9,592 bases of DNA from Saprospiraceae bacterium (GCA_020850025.1 JADZFI010000132.1:1-9592), one strand, 5' to 3'. Shown: positions 1 through 7,651, numbered from the stretch's first letter. Notes: generated by a model from the sequence alone, not told the origin. Numbers and translations: made by a program.

Positions 1-3000
1 AGGTAACCTGCAATTTAAGTGGCAGTATAGAAGCGTCTTCCCCAACAGGCATCCCGGGCGAAACCATGCAATTCCACGCTTCAATAGCGCATGCCGATCA
101 GTTTGAGTGGACGATAAACGGTGTTTTTGCCGGTGTTGGCCCGAATTTAAGTAACGCATTTCCACAAACCGGAACCTACACAGTACAGGTTACTGCATCC
201 AATGCCTATTGTAGTCTTACCCTTTCACAAATAGTACCCATACAGCCATATTGCACCCCTACGGCGCCACCTCAATTGAGTTATCGTTGGACGGGAGGAA
301 ACTGCGCAATGGAAGTATATGCCATAGAACCTTATCCAAATGGCGATTTGCTTTTGGGTGGTTCGCAGTGTGGGAAAGCCATGACTATGCGGATAAACAA
401 AGATGGTGAATTTATCTGGGGCAAAACAATAGGGCTTCCATTTCAATTTAATACAAATTCTGTCAATGAAATAGGTATGCTTTCAGATTATACCGCTATT
501 GTTTATGGCAGAAACCACGAAAATCGTTTTATTGCTAGAATAGATAGTAATGGAACGTTGTTGTGGATTCGCAATCTTTCCCGCTATTTAAATAAGCCAC
601 AGATTGCAATTCAGGCTGATGGCAGCTGCTTGGCCAGCTCCTATGTTAATAATAAAACGAGATACCAATTTTTCAATCCTCAGGGTGAAATTGTATGGGA
701 ACGCAACGATACGGTACAATATTTCTACTTTAATATACACTTTAATCATCTGTGTCCAAGAACGGGTGGAGGCTTTTATTCCCTTTTCAATAGTGATCAG
801 ATCAGCATTGTAAGTCGTATAGACGAAAGTGGTCAAATTTTGTGGACCAAAGAAATTAAATCTGTTGATCCAAACCAATTTTTCGAAGGTTTCCAGATCG
901 CTCCCGATGCTGATGGCGGGTTTAGTTGTAGTTTTAGGAACTATTTTGGTTTTATGGGTATCGCTAAATGGAACGATGAGGGCGTTTTATTATGGTCAAA
1001 CTCGTATAGCGCAACTTCAAATGGTCCGTCATTCGGTGGTAGCGCACTTTTTGAAAAAACACCTGATAACGGATATATTTATAGTGGCACATCTTTCTCA
1101 TCTACTATTGCTCATCAGTCTCTTACAAAAATTGATAGTACAGGCGTGGTGAAATGGTCATTCTATGTTTCCGGATTTTATGGTTCGGGTGGCGGACTCA
1201 TCTCTAGTTTGTTAAGGAGTGCTACGGAGTACCAGGGACAGACTATATTTCCTTTCAATACAAATGAAGGCAATTTTATTTATCTCATGAAAACCACTCC
1301 AGACGGCTATGCAGGAAATTGCGTACAAAAAAACTTGGCTGTCGAAAAGCAGCCCTATACCATCAATGAAGCGTTTATTGCCATAGGACTTACCCCCGCC
1401 CTGCCGGATACCGTAGCCATTCCTCCAATAGACAGCCTGGCGCCCGAGTCCTTCACACTTTTCCCTTATGTGGAATGTCCGCAATACCCTGTTTGTGCTG
1501 AAAATTGCGACAACGGTATAGACGACGATGGTGACGGGTTTATAGATTGTTACGACCCTCAATGCAATTGTTACACCGATCAAAACTGTACCGCGCCACC
1601 GCCCACCGGAATCCGTGCACATGTAGCCTGGGAATCCGGGAGTAAAGATGTAAATGTGCTCAGTGTCCCTATTGTTGCTAACCTGAATCCAGAAACAGAT
1701 ACAATCCCGGAAATCATTGTGAATGGATTTTTAGCAGATGAATCCGGAAGATTGCTGGTATATAACGGCACAGGCGCCAATCGCTTTCAACCTGACGCAA
1801 GCAATGGCTTTCCTGGATTTTATACAGAACCGGCATCTCATGTAGCTGTTGCCGATGTTTTTAGAGATGGCAAACCTGATTTGTTTTTTAAAACTTCTAA
1901 TACGTTCAGATCCTTACACAGGTACCAAGTTGAAGCCATTCCTGCTTTAACAGGCCAATCACTGTTAATTCCACTTGAAATCGGGCATCAGACAAACGTA
2001 CGACCAGCCTTTGCTGATTTTGACAATAATGGCGTGCCGGATGTATATGCAGGCAATTTGGTTTTAGCATTGTACAACGGTCAGAACTCCGGCAATCTTG
2101 GGTATAATGTCATCGCCAAATCCGACACTACCAAACCGTCAGGTCGTTTGGCCTTTAATAACTTTGACTATAATGCCTCCAGTTCGGTTGCGGCAGAGTT
2201 GCTCACCAAAAACCAGTGCGGAGGCGATCCGGATTGCGACGGGCCTGAACTTGGCGCAGGGCCTGTGATGTACTCCGTTGACCTGACTGTATGGGACGGT
2301 GATGCGAGAGGAATCACCATTCGAAAAGATTTGAACGTGCTCGATCCCGGCAGCACTACCTGGAGTGATGGATACACTGCCACGGCCGATATCAACCTCG
2401 ACAACATACCGGAGCTTGTGGTGGCCGGGAAACGCAATAACTCCTACGGCGTTTATGCCTGGAATCGCAACGGACTGGTGAAATGGTTTCCTTACCCGGA
2501 AGATACGCCATTGAGCGGAGGAATGCCCTGCATTGCCAATGTTTTTGATGACAGAACAATGGGGTACAGCACTGATTTTCCGGAAATCATAGCCGCCAGT
2601 TCGAACCGCCTGACCTGCTTCAACCTGAATATTGCCAATACCAATCCCGATGCGCCGTACTGGTGGAGCATCCCTACCACGGATTCGCTCGGGTTTACGG
2701 CCGCTACTTCCTTTGATTTTAATGCAGACGGGTACGCTGAACTGGTGTACCGCGACCGTACACACCTTCGCATTTTATATGGCGGCGGCCTGCCTTTCCC
2801 GGCCACGGTGGATACCGCGCGAAACTGGTTCTCCATAGAGGCTCCCAGTGCCACCGCCGATCAATACCCGGTGGTAGCCGATTGCGACGGAGATGGCGAA
2901 CCTGAAATCATTTTTACCAGCTTTGATGCCGGAGGGCCGGACTCAACCGGCAGTTTGCGCGGACGCCTGCGCGTACTGAAAGTGGATGCACCCGATAGCT

Positions 3001-4499
3001 GGACCGGTTCAAGACCTGTGTGGAATCAATTCGGCTATAATGGCGCTCAGGTTGCAGATGATCTGAGTATACCGGTGCAACAGCAAAGCGGTCAGGTTTT
3101 TGGGGGTGGGCAAAGACCGCTGAATCGTTTCCTGGGGCAATTGCCGAGCTTCAACAGCGATTTCAGGGCGATCATTACTGCCGCGAATGCCAATGTAAGC
3201 GTGGACAGCATTGGGTGTTCCAATGAAAACCTGTTGGTGCGCCTTCGCGTGTGTAATACCGGTCTGCGAAATTTGCCGGACAGTATCCCCATTCAATTCT
3301 ATGCGTCTGACCCGACCTTGACGAATGCCACGCCATGGGGTAATTTGCAGTATGTGCAAACAAAAACGCCGGCCGGCAAATGCACCGAACAGACTTTTAC
3401 CATCCCTGCAATAAATGGCGCCCAGTTTTATGCCGTACTGAACGACGACGGCAGTATTCCTAGACCCTACAACCTGTCCAATGATTTCTCTCCAATTCGT
3501 GTGCTGGAATGCAAGTATTCAGATAATTTGGTGCAAGCCTCCCTTACCTGGAATCACCCCACGCTCTATTTGGGTCCGGATGTCAGTACCTGCAGTGCAA
3601 ATGCCATAACCCTGAATGCGGGGGCGGGTTTTGACACCTATCAATGGAACGATGGCTCAGTTGAGCAACAATACACGGCCTTTGGCCCTGGCATTTATTA
3701 TGTAAATGTTTGGGATGCCTGTGGATTCAGGCAATCAGACACCCTTTTGATCAGCATTTCACCGCAAGGTCAGCTGGATCTTGGCCCGGATCTTTCTATC
3801 TGTGAAGGAGACACGGTTCAGTTAACCGTAAACGGTTTTGAAACGGTCAGCTGGTCTCCTGCAGGCTCGATTTCATGTCCGTCTTGTCCTCAAATACTGG
3901 CATCCCCGACAGAAACGCTGGTATTGACGGCAACCGGCAGCAATGCAGACTGTTTTGCTTCAGATTCTGTGCGCATCGTAGTGCAAGATTTGCCTTCCGC
4001 CGGGATAAGCACCACGCCGGCTACCAATGGCAATGCCAACGGGACAGCAAGTGCAAATCCGCTCCTTGGTTTGCCGCCTTTCTCCTTCCAATGGAGTACA
4101 AACCCCGTACAATCTGGTGAAACGGCTATAAATCTGGCGCCTGGCATCTACAGTCTGACGCTTACGGATGCCAATGGGTGCAGCAGAGTACAGTCTGTTG
4201 AGGTAAGCTCTGTTGTGCCGATTCGGGAAGTTGAAAACGATGATTTCCTTGTTCAGATTATTCCCAATCCGGCATTCGGGCAATTCAGGTTAATAGCCGG
4301 CTTCGATCAGGCTACAAACGGGAATATAACTGTTTTGGACGTTTTGGGTAAGGCTGTATTTGCGGAGGATTTTCACAATACGCAGATAGCCAGAACGATC
4401 AATTGTGAAAACTGGCCTGCCGGCATGTACGCGGTTGTTATATGTCCGGATGGGCAAAAGGGGGTTGTTCGAAGGGTGATAGTTGGACAACAGGAATGA
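1..4499 (+). CDS. Large T9SS-secreted multidomain surface protein, 5'-partial
   Basis: The frame is open from base 3 through the left edge, so the first in-frame ATG at 66 is internal and the true start is upstream. Residue numbers below count from that ATG. The order is: the end of a PKD-like domain (to about 60, with GTYTVQVTASN); about six propeller-like repeats of the form RID-x-x-G-x-x-x-W (about 73-420); a Cys-rich acidic motif DNGIDDDGDGFIDC (482-495) that probably binds calcium; five FG-GAP/VCBS-like repeats (near 593, 647, 772, 881, 936; for example DFDNNGVPD and DCDGDGEPE); a CARDB-like stretch (about 1070-1165); two Ig-like modules starting with LGPD (about 1167 and 1237); a SprB-like repeat (about 1311-1383); and a C-terminal T9SS type A sorting domain (about 1396-1477, with IPNP, LDVLGKAV and NWPAGMYAV). 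By family knowledge the last domain directs export across the outer membrane and is removed on anchoring. The ligand is unknown; an adhesive or surface-binding role is inference. The gene converges with the dehydrogenase gene, leaving 26 bases between stops. Confidence 0.9.
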   Translation, partial: VTCNLSGSIEASSPTGIPGETMQFHASIAHADQFEWTINGVFAGVGPNLSNAFPQTGTYTVQVTASNAYCSLTLSQIVPIQPYCTPTAPPQLSYRWTGGNCAMEVYAIEPYPNGDLLLGGSQCGKAMTMRINKDGEFIWGKTIGLPFQFNTNSVNEIGMLSDYTAIVYGRNHENRFIARIDSNGTLLWIRNLSRYLNKPQIAIQADGSCLASSYVNNKTRYQFFNPQGEIVWERNDTVQYFYFNIHFNHLCPRTGGGFYSLFNSDQISIVSRIDESGQILWTKEIKSVDPNQFFEGFQIAPDADGGFSCSFRNYFGFMGIAKWNDEGVLLWSNSYSATSNGPSFGGSALFEKTPDNGYIYSGTSFSSTIAHQSLTKIDSTGVVKWSFYVSGFYGSGGGLISSLLRSATEYQGQTIFPFNTNEGNFIYLMKTTPDGYAGNCVQKNLAVEKQPYTINEAFIAIGLTPALPDTVAIPPIDSLAPESFTLFPYVECPQYPVCAENCDNGIDDDGDGFIDCYDPQCNCYTDQNCTAPPPTGIRAHVAWESGSKDVNVLSVPIVANLNPETDTIPEIIVNGFLADESGRLLVYNGTGANRFQPDASNGFPGFYTEPASHVAVADVFRDGKPDLFFKTSNTFRSLHRYQVEAIPALTGQSLLIPLEIGHQTNVRPAFADFDNNGVPDVYAGNLVLALYNGQNSGNLGYNVIAKSDTTKPSGRLAFNNFDYNASSSVAAELLTKNQCGGDPDCDGPELGAGPVMYSVDLTVWDGDARGITIRKDLNVLDPGSTTWSDGYTATADINLDNIPELVVAGKRNNSYGVYAWNRNGLVKWFPYPEDTPLSGGMPCIANVFDDRTMGYSTDFPEIIAASSNRLTCFNLNIANTNPDAPYWWSIPTTDSLGFTAATSFDFNADGYAELVYRDRTHLRILYGGGLPFPATVDTARNWFSIEAPSATADQYPVVADCDGDGEPEIIFTSFDAGGPDSTGSLRGRLRVLKVDAPDSWTGSRPVWNQFGYNGAQVADDLSIPVQQQSGQVFGGGQRPLNRFLGQLPSFNSDFRAIITAANANVSVDSIGCSNENLLVRLRVCNTGLRNLPDSIPIQFYASDPTLTNATPWGNLQYVQTKTPAGKCTEQTFTIPAINGAQFYAVLNDDGSIPRPYNLSNDFSPIRVLECKYSDNLVQASLTWNHPTLYLGPDVSTCSANAITLNAGAGFDTYQWNDGSVEQQYTAFGPGIYYVNVWDACGFRQSDTLLISISPQGQLDLGPDLSICEGDTVQLTVNGFETVSWSPAGSISCPSCPQILASPTETLVLTATGSNADCFASDSVRIVVQDLPSAGISTTPATNGNANGTASANPLLGLPPFSFQWSTNPVQSGETAINLAPGIYSLTLTDANGCSRVQSVEVSSVVPIREVENDDFLVQIIPNPAFGQFRLIAGFDQATNGNITVLDVLGKAVFAEDFHNTQIARTINCENWPAGMYAVVICPDGQKGVVRRVIVGQQE

Positions 4500-4525
4500 T
4501 GTTCAGCGTTGGTCTGAATTTCCCC

Positions 4526-5407
4526 TCAGCCTCCAAACCTCCTGATCTGGCTCCTCAGAATCAGGTTGACCAGCTCCGGCGAAATCCGGTTCAGGTAATA
4601 CAGCAGCTTGCCCAGGCCGCTGAACACCCGTTTGTGCTGCCGTTTTTCGATCATTTCAATTACGCCTTTGGCTACTTTGTCTTGCGGACTCACCATGGAT
4701 GGATCGCGTTTGGGGCAGGGCACTAGATTCCCGTCCGGACCAATGTGCTGTTTGTCGGGGTCGTTTTGGGTGAACCCGAGTTGCGCAATGCCGATATGCA
4801 CTCCACTGGCAAAGGTTTCCAGGCGGAGCGATTCCGCCAGGCCCGTCAGCGCCATTTTGGTGGCTGCATATACATTGGACGATGGTATGCCGTGTATGCC
4901 GGCAATGCTTCCAATAAACAAGATGCTTCCTTTGGTTTTTTTGAGGTGGGGCAAGGCGTAATAGGTGCAATAAATACTTCCCAGCAGATTGGTTTCCACC
5001 ACCGTGTGCAACACGTCGGGCTGGAGTTGCTCCATGGGGTACTGTATGCCCACCCCTGCGTTATTGATCAAAACATCTATCCGGCCGTATTGCTCCAAAG
5101 CGGTATTGATCAGCCGCTCACAGTCGGCCTGCTTACTGATATCGCCGGCACAGGTGGTCACTACGGCTCCTGAGGACGCAAGTTCGGCTTTAACCGCCTG
5201 CAACTTTGCCTCATTGCGCGCATTGAGCACCAGGCGTGCGCCTTTTTCGGCCAACTGAAAGGCCAGCTCCCTGCCAATACCCTGACTCGACCCGGTGATG
5301 ATGACCACCTTGCCGTCAAACGTCCGCGGCAAATCCTGCCGGAGTATGATTGCCGCGGCACTACCCAAAAAAGGCAACGCCAACCAATGATTGTTCAGAA
5401 TATCCAT
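4526..5407 (-). CDS. Membrane-anchored short-chain dehydrogenase/reductase (SDR)
   Basis: This is a 293-residue classical SDR, expected to carry out NAD(P)(H)-dependent oxidoreduction of an unknown alcohol or ketone substrate. Numbered from the ATG at 5407, the cofactor motif TGSSQGIG is at 38-45, NNAG at 115-118, and the catalytic tetrad is N140, S167, Y180 (YAATK) and K184, with the normal 13-residue Ser-Tyr spacing. A hydrophobic stretch at about 6-22 precedes the Rossmann fold and probably anchors the enzyme in the membrane, as in HSD11B1/DHRS7-type SDRs. The usual PG turn after the catalytic Lys reads LG (210-211). A GTG 24 bases upstream (5431) extends the frame, but it lies inside a tandem repeat, so the ATG is preferred. 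The gene follows the DUF486 gene by 54 bases on the same strand and is probably co-transcribed with it. The family call is firm; the substrate is unknown. Confidence 0.9.
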   Translation of the reverse strand: MDILNNHWLALPFLGSAAAIILRQDLPRTFDGKVVIITGSSQGIGRELAFQLAEKGARLVLNARNEAKLQAVKAELASSGAVVTTCAGDISKQADCERLINTALEQYGRIDVLINNAGVGIQYPMEQLQPDVLHTVVETNLLGSIYCTYYALPHLKKTKGSILFIGSIAGIHGIPSSNVYAATKMALTGLAESLRLETFASGVHIGIAQLGFTQNDPDKQHIGPDGNLVPCPKRDPSMVSPQDKVAKGVIEMIEKRQHKRVFSGLGKLLYYLNRISPELVNLILRSQIRRFGG

Positions 5408-5428
5408 CCGTACTTCAGTCAAAATATC

Positions 5429-5463
5429 CACCGTAGGCCGTCCACCGTCAGCCGTAGGCCGTC
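5429..5463 (-). repeat. Heptameric tandem array after DUF486, five copies
   Basis: On the minus strand, five consecutive 7-base units read GACGGCC, TACGGCT, GACGGTG, GACGGCC, TACGGTG. Units 1-2 and 4-5 produce a direct repeat of CCGTAGGCCGTC visible on the plus strand at 5431-5442 and 5452-5463. The array begins inside the TGA stop codon of the DUF486 gene and fills most of the gap before the dehydrogenase gene. Its last unit supplies the spurious upstream GTG of that gene. The function is unknown. It resembles in form the short heptameric repeats known from other bacteria, such as the STRR repeats of cyanobacteria. Confidence 0.75.
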
Positions 5464-5827
5464 ACTTTCTAATAAAATACACCGCCAGCACCAGAAAGGC
5501 GAAGCCCACGAAGTGATTCCACTTCAGCTCTTCATTTTTGAACAATACCAGCGTGAAAATGGTGAATACCACCAGGGTAATGACCTCCTGGATGACCTTT
5601 AACTGCAACAGCGTAAAAGGCCCTCCGTTTTCCTTGTACCCAATCTTGTTGGCGGGCACCATGAGGCAATATTCAAAAAAGGCGATAAGCCAACTGGCCA
5701 GAATGAGCCCGGTCAGACCCGCTTTCTGGAAAAATTTCAGGTGTTGAAACTTCAGGTGCCCATACCAGGCCACCGTCATGAAAATGTTGGAAAGAACCAG
5801 CAACCCAATGGTGTAAACAGCTTTCAC
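5462..5827 (-). CDS. DUF486 (DMT-like) small integral membrane protein
   Basis: This 121-residue protein carries the conserved signatures of the DUF486 family, which is related to small drug/metabolite-transporter-type proteins: AWYGHLKF (20-27), SWLIAFFEYC followed by VPAN (45-60), and QLKVIQE (75-81). Four hydrophobic segments are visible (about 3-21, 38-57, 80-97, 103-119), so it sits in the cytoplasmic membrane. No substrate is established for the family. A GTG start at 5827 is chosen for three reasons: it gives the usual family length of about 110-120, it keeps the first membrane helix, and a TAnnTTTG box lies just upstream at 5867-5860 with no ATG between them. The longer frame opening at 5932 would begin upstream of that promoter and add a basic, non-conserved leader. 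The gene is divergent from the DUF4199 gene and probably forms an operon with the dehydrogenase gene. Confidence 0.85.
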   Translation of the reverse strand: MKAVYTIGLLVLSNIFMTVAWYGHLKFQHLKFFQKAGLTGLILASWLIAFFEYCLMVPANKIGYKENGGPFTLLQLKVIQEVITLVVFTIFTLVLFKNEELKWNHFVGFAFLVLAVYFIRK

Positions 5828-5859
5828 AATAAAGAGGAATGATAAATGCCTTGAATGCG

Positions 5860-5867
5860 CAAATATA
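5860..5867 (-). promoter_or_regulatory. Bacteroidota -7 box for the DUF486-SDR unit
   Basis: The minus strand reads TATATTTG, a perfect match to the Bacteroidota sigma-70-type -7 consensus TAnnTTTG. It lies 32 bases upstream of the proposed GTG start at 5827, which would leave a leader of about 25 bases. No clear TTG -33 element is seen at the expected distance. The position of the box supports the short, GTG-initiated form of the DUF486 gene. Confidence 0.55.
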
Positions 5868-5878
5868 ACCGGCCCCTG

Positions 5879-5912
5879 TTGGAACAGGCTCCTGCGGAAC
5901 TGTCTATTTTTG
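5879..5912 (+). promoter_or_regulatory. Bacteroidota promoter for the DUF4199 gene
   Basis: TATTTTTG at 5905-5912 matches the -7 consensus TAnnTTTG, and a TTG at 5879-5881 could serve as the -33 element with a 23-base spacer, at the long end of the usual range. Transcription would begin near 5919, about 25 bases before the ATG at 5945. This argues that the upstream in-frame ATG at 5855 is not used. Confidence 0.5.
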
Positions 5913-5944
5913 CGCTTCCTCAAACCCATCAAACATTCAAACCC

Positions 5945-6463
5945 ATGTCCCCCGGTATTCGTTACGGATTTTTAGGCGGTGTTGCAGTAGTCTTGTACTT
6001 CACCGTATTGTATGTGGCCAAACAAAACCTGTTCCTGAGTCCACTGATTCAGTGGGGGATCATGGCGGCCTATTTGTTTTTCATGTGGAAAGCCGCACAG
6101 GAAGATTGCAATGTCCACGGCAAAGACCGCGATTTCCGGGAGATCGTGCGCACCCCGTTTGTGGTGTTTTTGCTGATCAATTTGTGCTACTGGCTGTTCT
6201 ACTACGGACTCCACCTGTACGATCCCAGTCTGCTGCAGGCGGAAATGACCCTTGAGCTCGACATGCTCAAACAACAACTGGCCGGCGGTCTGGGCGATCC
6301 TCAGCAAGCCAATCAGTTCCGCGAGCGCATACAGGAACTCGAAAAAACCCTCGAGAACCCCCAACCACAACCCCTCGGGCCCGTGCTCATGCGCATGTGC
6401 GTAGGCGCACTCGGCGGATTTGCCCTGGCTGCAGGCGTTGCGGCACTGGTCAAGAGAAAGTGA
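5945..6463 (+). CDS. DUF4199 domain-containing membrane protein
   Basis: This is a 172-residue integral membrane protein with the layout of the DUF4199 family, widespread in Bacteroidota and of unknown function. Hydrophobic segments lie at about 6-24, 34-50, 68-88 and 147-168. Between segments two and three is a charged loop (KAAQEDCNVHGKDRDFREIV), and between three and four a charged stretch, likely helical or coiled-coil, rich in Gln, Glu and Leu (about 98-140). The ATG at 5945 is preferred to the in-frame ATG at 5855 because the extra 30 residues are not hydrophobic or conserved-looking and would begin upstream of the TATTTTTG promoter box. It is transcribed away from the DUF486 gene; the hydrolase gene follows 207 bases downstream on the same strand. 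No function can be inferred beyond membrane location. Confidence 0.8.
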   Translation: MSPGIRYGFLGGVAVVLYFTVLYVAKQNLFLSPLIQWGIMAAYLFFMWKAAQEDCNVHGKDRDFREIVRTPFVVFLLINLCYWLFYYGLHLYDPSLLQAEMTLELDMLKQQLAGGLGDPQQANQFRERIQELEKTLENPQPQPLGPVLMRMCVGALGGFALAAGVAALVKRK

Positions 6464-6468
6464 GGACG

Positions 6469-6496
6469 TACGACCTACGATTTACGACTTGCGATT
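6469..6496 (+). repeat. Heptameric tandem array after DUF4199, four copies
   Basis: Four consecutive 7-base units read TACGACC, TACGATT, TACGACT, TGCGATT. The array starts five bases after the TGA stop of the DUF4199 gene, in the sense direction of that gene. The core matches that of the array following the DUF486 gene on the opposite strand (both fit NACGRYN apart from one base in the last unit). The function is unknown. Confidence 0.65.
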
Positions 6497-6565
6497 GGAA
6501 TGAAGATTGATTGATTTCTCACAGACTCCGTTGAACGGCCATGCCGAACGCCATCTGCGAAAATA

Positions 6566-6657
6566 ATCCGTGTGAAATCTGTGCAAACAATCTGTGTGAA
6601 ATCTGTGCGAAATAAATCTGTGCGAAACAAATCCGTGCGAAATAAACCTCCGCGAAA
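6566..6657 (+). repeat. Tandem ATCYGTGYGAAA array upstream of the hydrolase gene
   Basis: Seven units of the core ATCYGTGYGAAA begin at 6566, 6577, 6590, 6601, 6616, 6631 and 6646; the second and last are degenerate. The spacing is 11, 13 and 11 bases for the first units, then a regular 15 bases once an ATAA or ACAA linker appears between cores. A weaker unit may precede at 6553. The array ends 13 bases before the hydrolase ATG at 6671, so it would form most of that gene's leader or promoter region. No TAnnTTTG box is seen between 6464 and 6670. Whether the array is regulatory or neutral repeat DNA cannot be told from sequence. Confidence 0.8.
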
Positions 6658-6670
6658 TAACCTCTAAAAA

Positions 6671-7651
6671 ATGACCCTCACCACCTCCAAACGCGTTGCC
6701 ATCATCCGGAAATGGCTGGGCATTCTGAGCATCTCGCGGATGATCAGGTGGGCCATCATCATTGCGCTCGCCTGGTGGGTTTGGTCGAACTGGCATGACG
6801 ACCTGCCTGCCGCACAAGGCGTGGAACGATATGCCTTCCCGGATTCCAGATTCATACAGGTCGACGGCATGGATATCCACTACCGCTCCAGCGGCAAAGG
6901 CGACCCGATCCTGCTCCTGCACGACGCCCAAAGCTCCCTGCATACCTGGGCCGGCTGGACCCAAAAACTCTCTGAAAAACAACAGGTTATCAGCGTTGAC
7001 CTGCCCGGTTTCGGGCTGAGTGCTCCGCATCCGCAGGGCAGCTACAGCGCGTTTATGTACGCCGGCTTCCTCGACAGCTTTTTGCAGAAACTCAACCTCA
7101 AAAAAGTGTCGCTGGCCGGCTGCGGGCTCGGCGCCCAGATCGCCTGGCAGTTCGCCGCAGAATCTCCACAGCGCATAGACAAACTCATCCTGCTCGACGC
7201 GCCCGGATTCGAAGAGAAAAAAACCGATCCCATCAACTGGCTGGCCAGTACACCCGTCATCAATCGGGCGCTCTGGAAAGTAACCCCCCGGGCCTTCATC
7301 CAACTCTCCCTGGAAGACGTCTGGGCCGACGACGCCCTGGTAACCGACTCCCTCGTGCAGCGGCATTTCGACCTGTCGCTCCTGCCCGGGCACCGCAAAG
7401 CTTTTACCGACCGGGCCTCCGTGCGCGATAACCGCCCGCCCATTGATCTCATTGAGCGCATCACCGCCCCCACCCTCATCCTCTGGGGCGCCGAAGACAC
7501 CCGCATCTCCCCCGAACATGCCTACGATTTCCACAAACGCATCCGCGGGGCACTGCTGAAAATTTACCGCAACACCGGCCACTGGCCCCAGGAGGAAAAC
7601 CCGGGCCAAACGGCAGAGGATGTACAGGCGTTTTTGGAGGGGAAGTTTTGA
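6671..7651 (+). CDS. Alpha/beta-hydrolase-fold protein, membrane-anchored, probably lacking the catalytic serine
   Basis: This 326-residue protein has a basic N-terminus, a transmembrane segment (about 25-40, rich in Ile, Ala and Trp) and then a full alpha/beta-hydrolase fold of the epoxide hydrolase/haloalkane dehalogenase-like class. Family landmarks are clear: LLLH (81-84), DLPGFGLSAP (110-119), the catalytic acid D276 in LILWGAED, and H304 in TGHW. Two key positions are changed. The nucleophile elbow, normally G-x-S-x-G, reads GCGLG (150-154), with Gly152 (codon GGG) in place of Ser. The oxyanion-hole HG motif reads HD (84-85). Cys151 is next to, not at, the nucleophile position. The protein may therefore be a non-catalytic member or use different chemistry; this is inference. 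The reading frame is intact and GC-rich (36 of 60 bases in 7141-7200), so it does not look like a decaying pseudogene. It lies downstream of DUF4199 and of the tandem array. Confidence 0.85.
   Translation: MTLTTSKRVAIIRKWLGILSISRMIRWAIIIALAWWVWSNWHDDLPAAQGVERYAFPDSRFIQVDGMDIHYRSSGKGDPILLLHDAQSSLHTWAGWTQKLSEKQQVISVDLPGFGLSAPHPQGSYSAFMYAGFLDSFLQKLNLKKVSLAGCGLGAQIAWQFAAESPQRIDKLILLDAPGFEEKKTDPINWLASTPVINRALWKVTPRAFIQLSLEDVWADDALVTDSLVQRHFDLSLLPGHRKAFTDRASVRDNRPPIDLIERITAPTLILWGAEDTRISPEHAYDFHKRIRGALLKIYRNTGHWPQEENPGQTAEDVQAFLEGKF

Noticed and set aside
2139..2765. 208-codon minus-strand frame inside the large surface-protein gene
   Set aside because: The plus strand encodes clear FG-GAP-like repeats here, and the antisense translation shows no recognisable domain.
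4500..4525. Bidirectional terminator between the convergent large gene and the SDR gene
   Set aside because: The 26 bases hold no clear stem-loop or T-run on either strand.
6482..7609. Long open frame of 375 codons on the minus strand, antisense to the hydrolase gene
   Set aside because: It is a mirror of the GC-rich codon bias of the plus-strand gene. Its translation has no family features, and its N-terminal Ser-His-Arg-Phe repeats are simply the translated tandem array.
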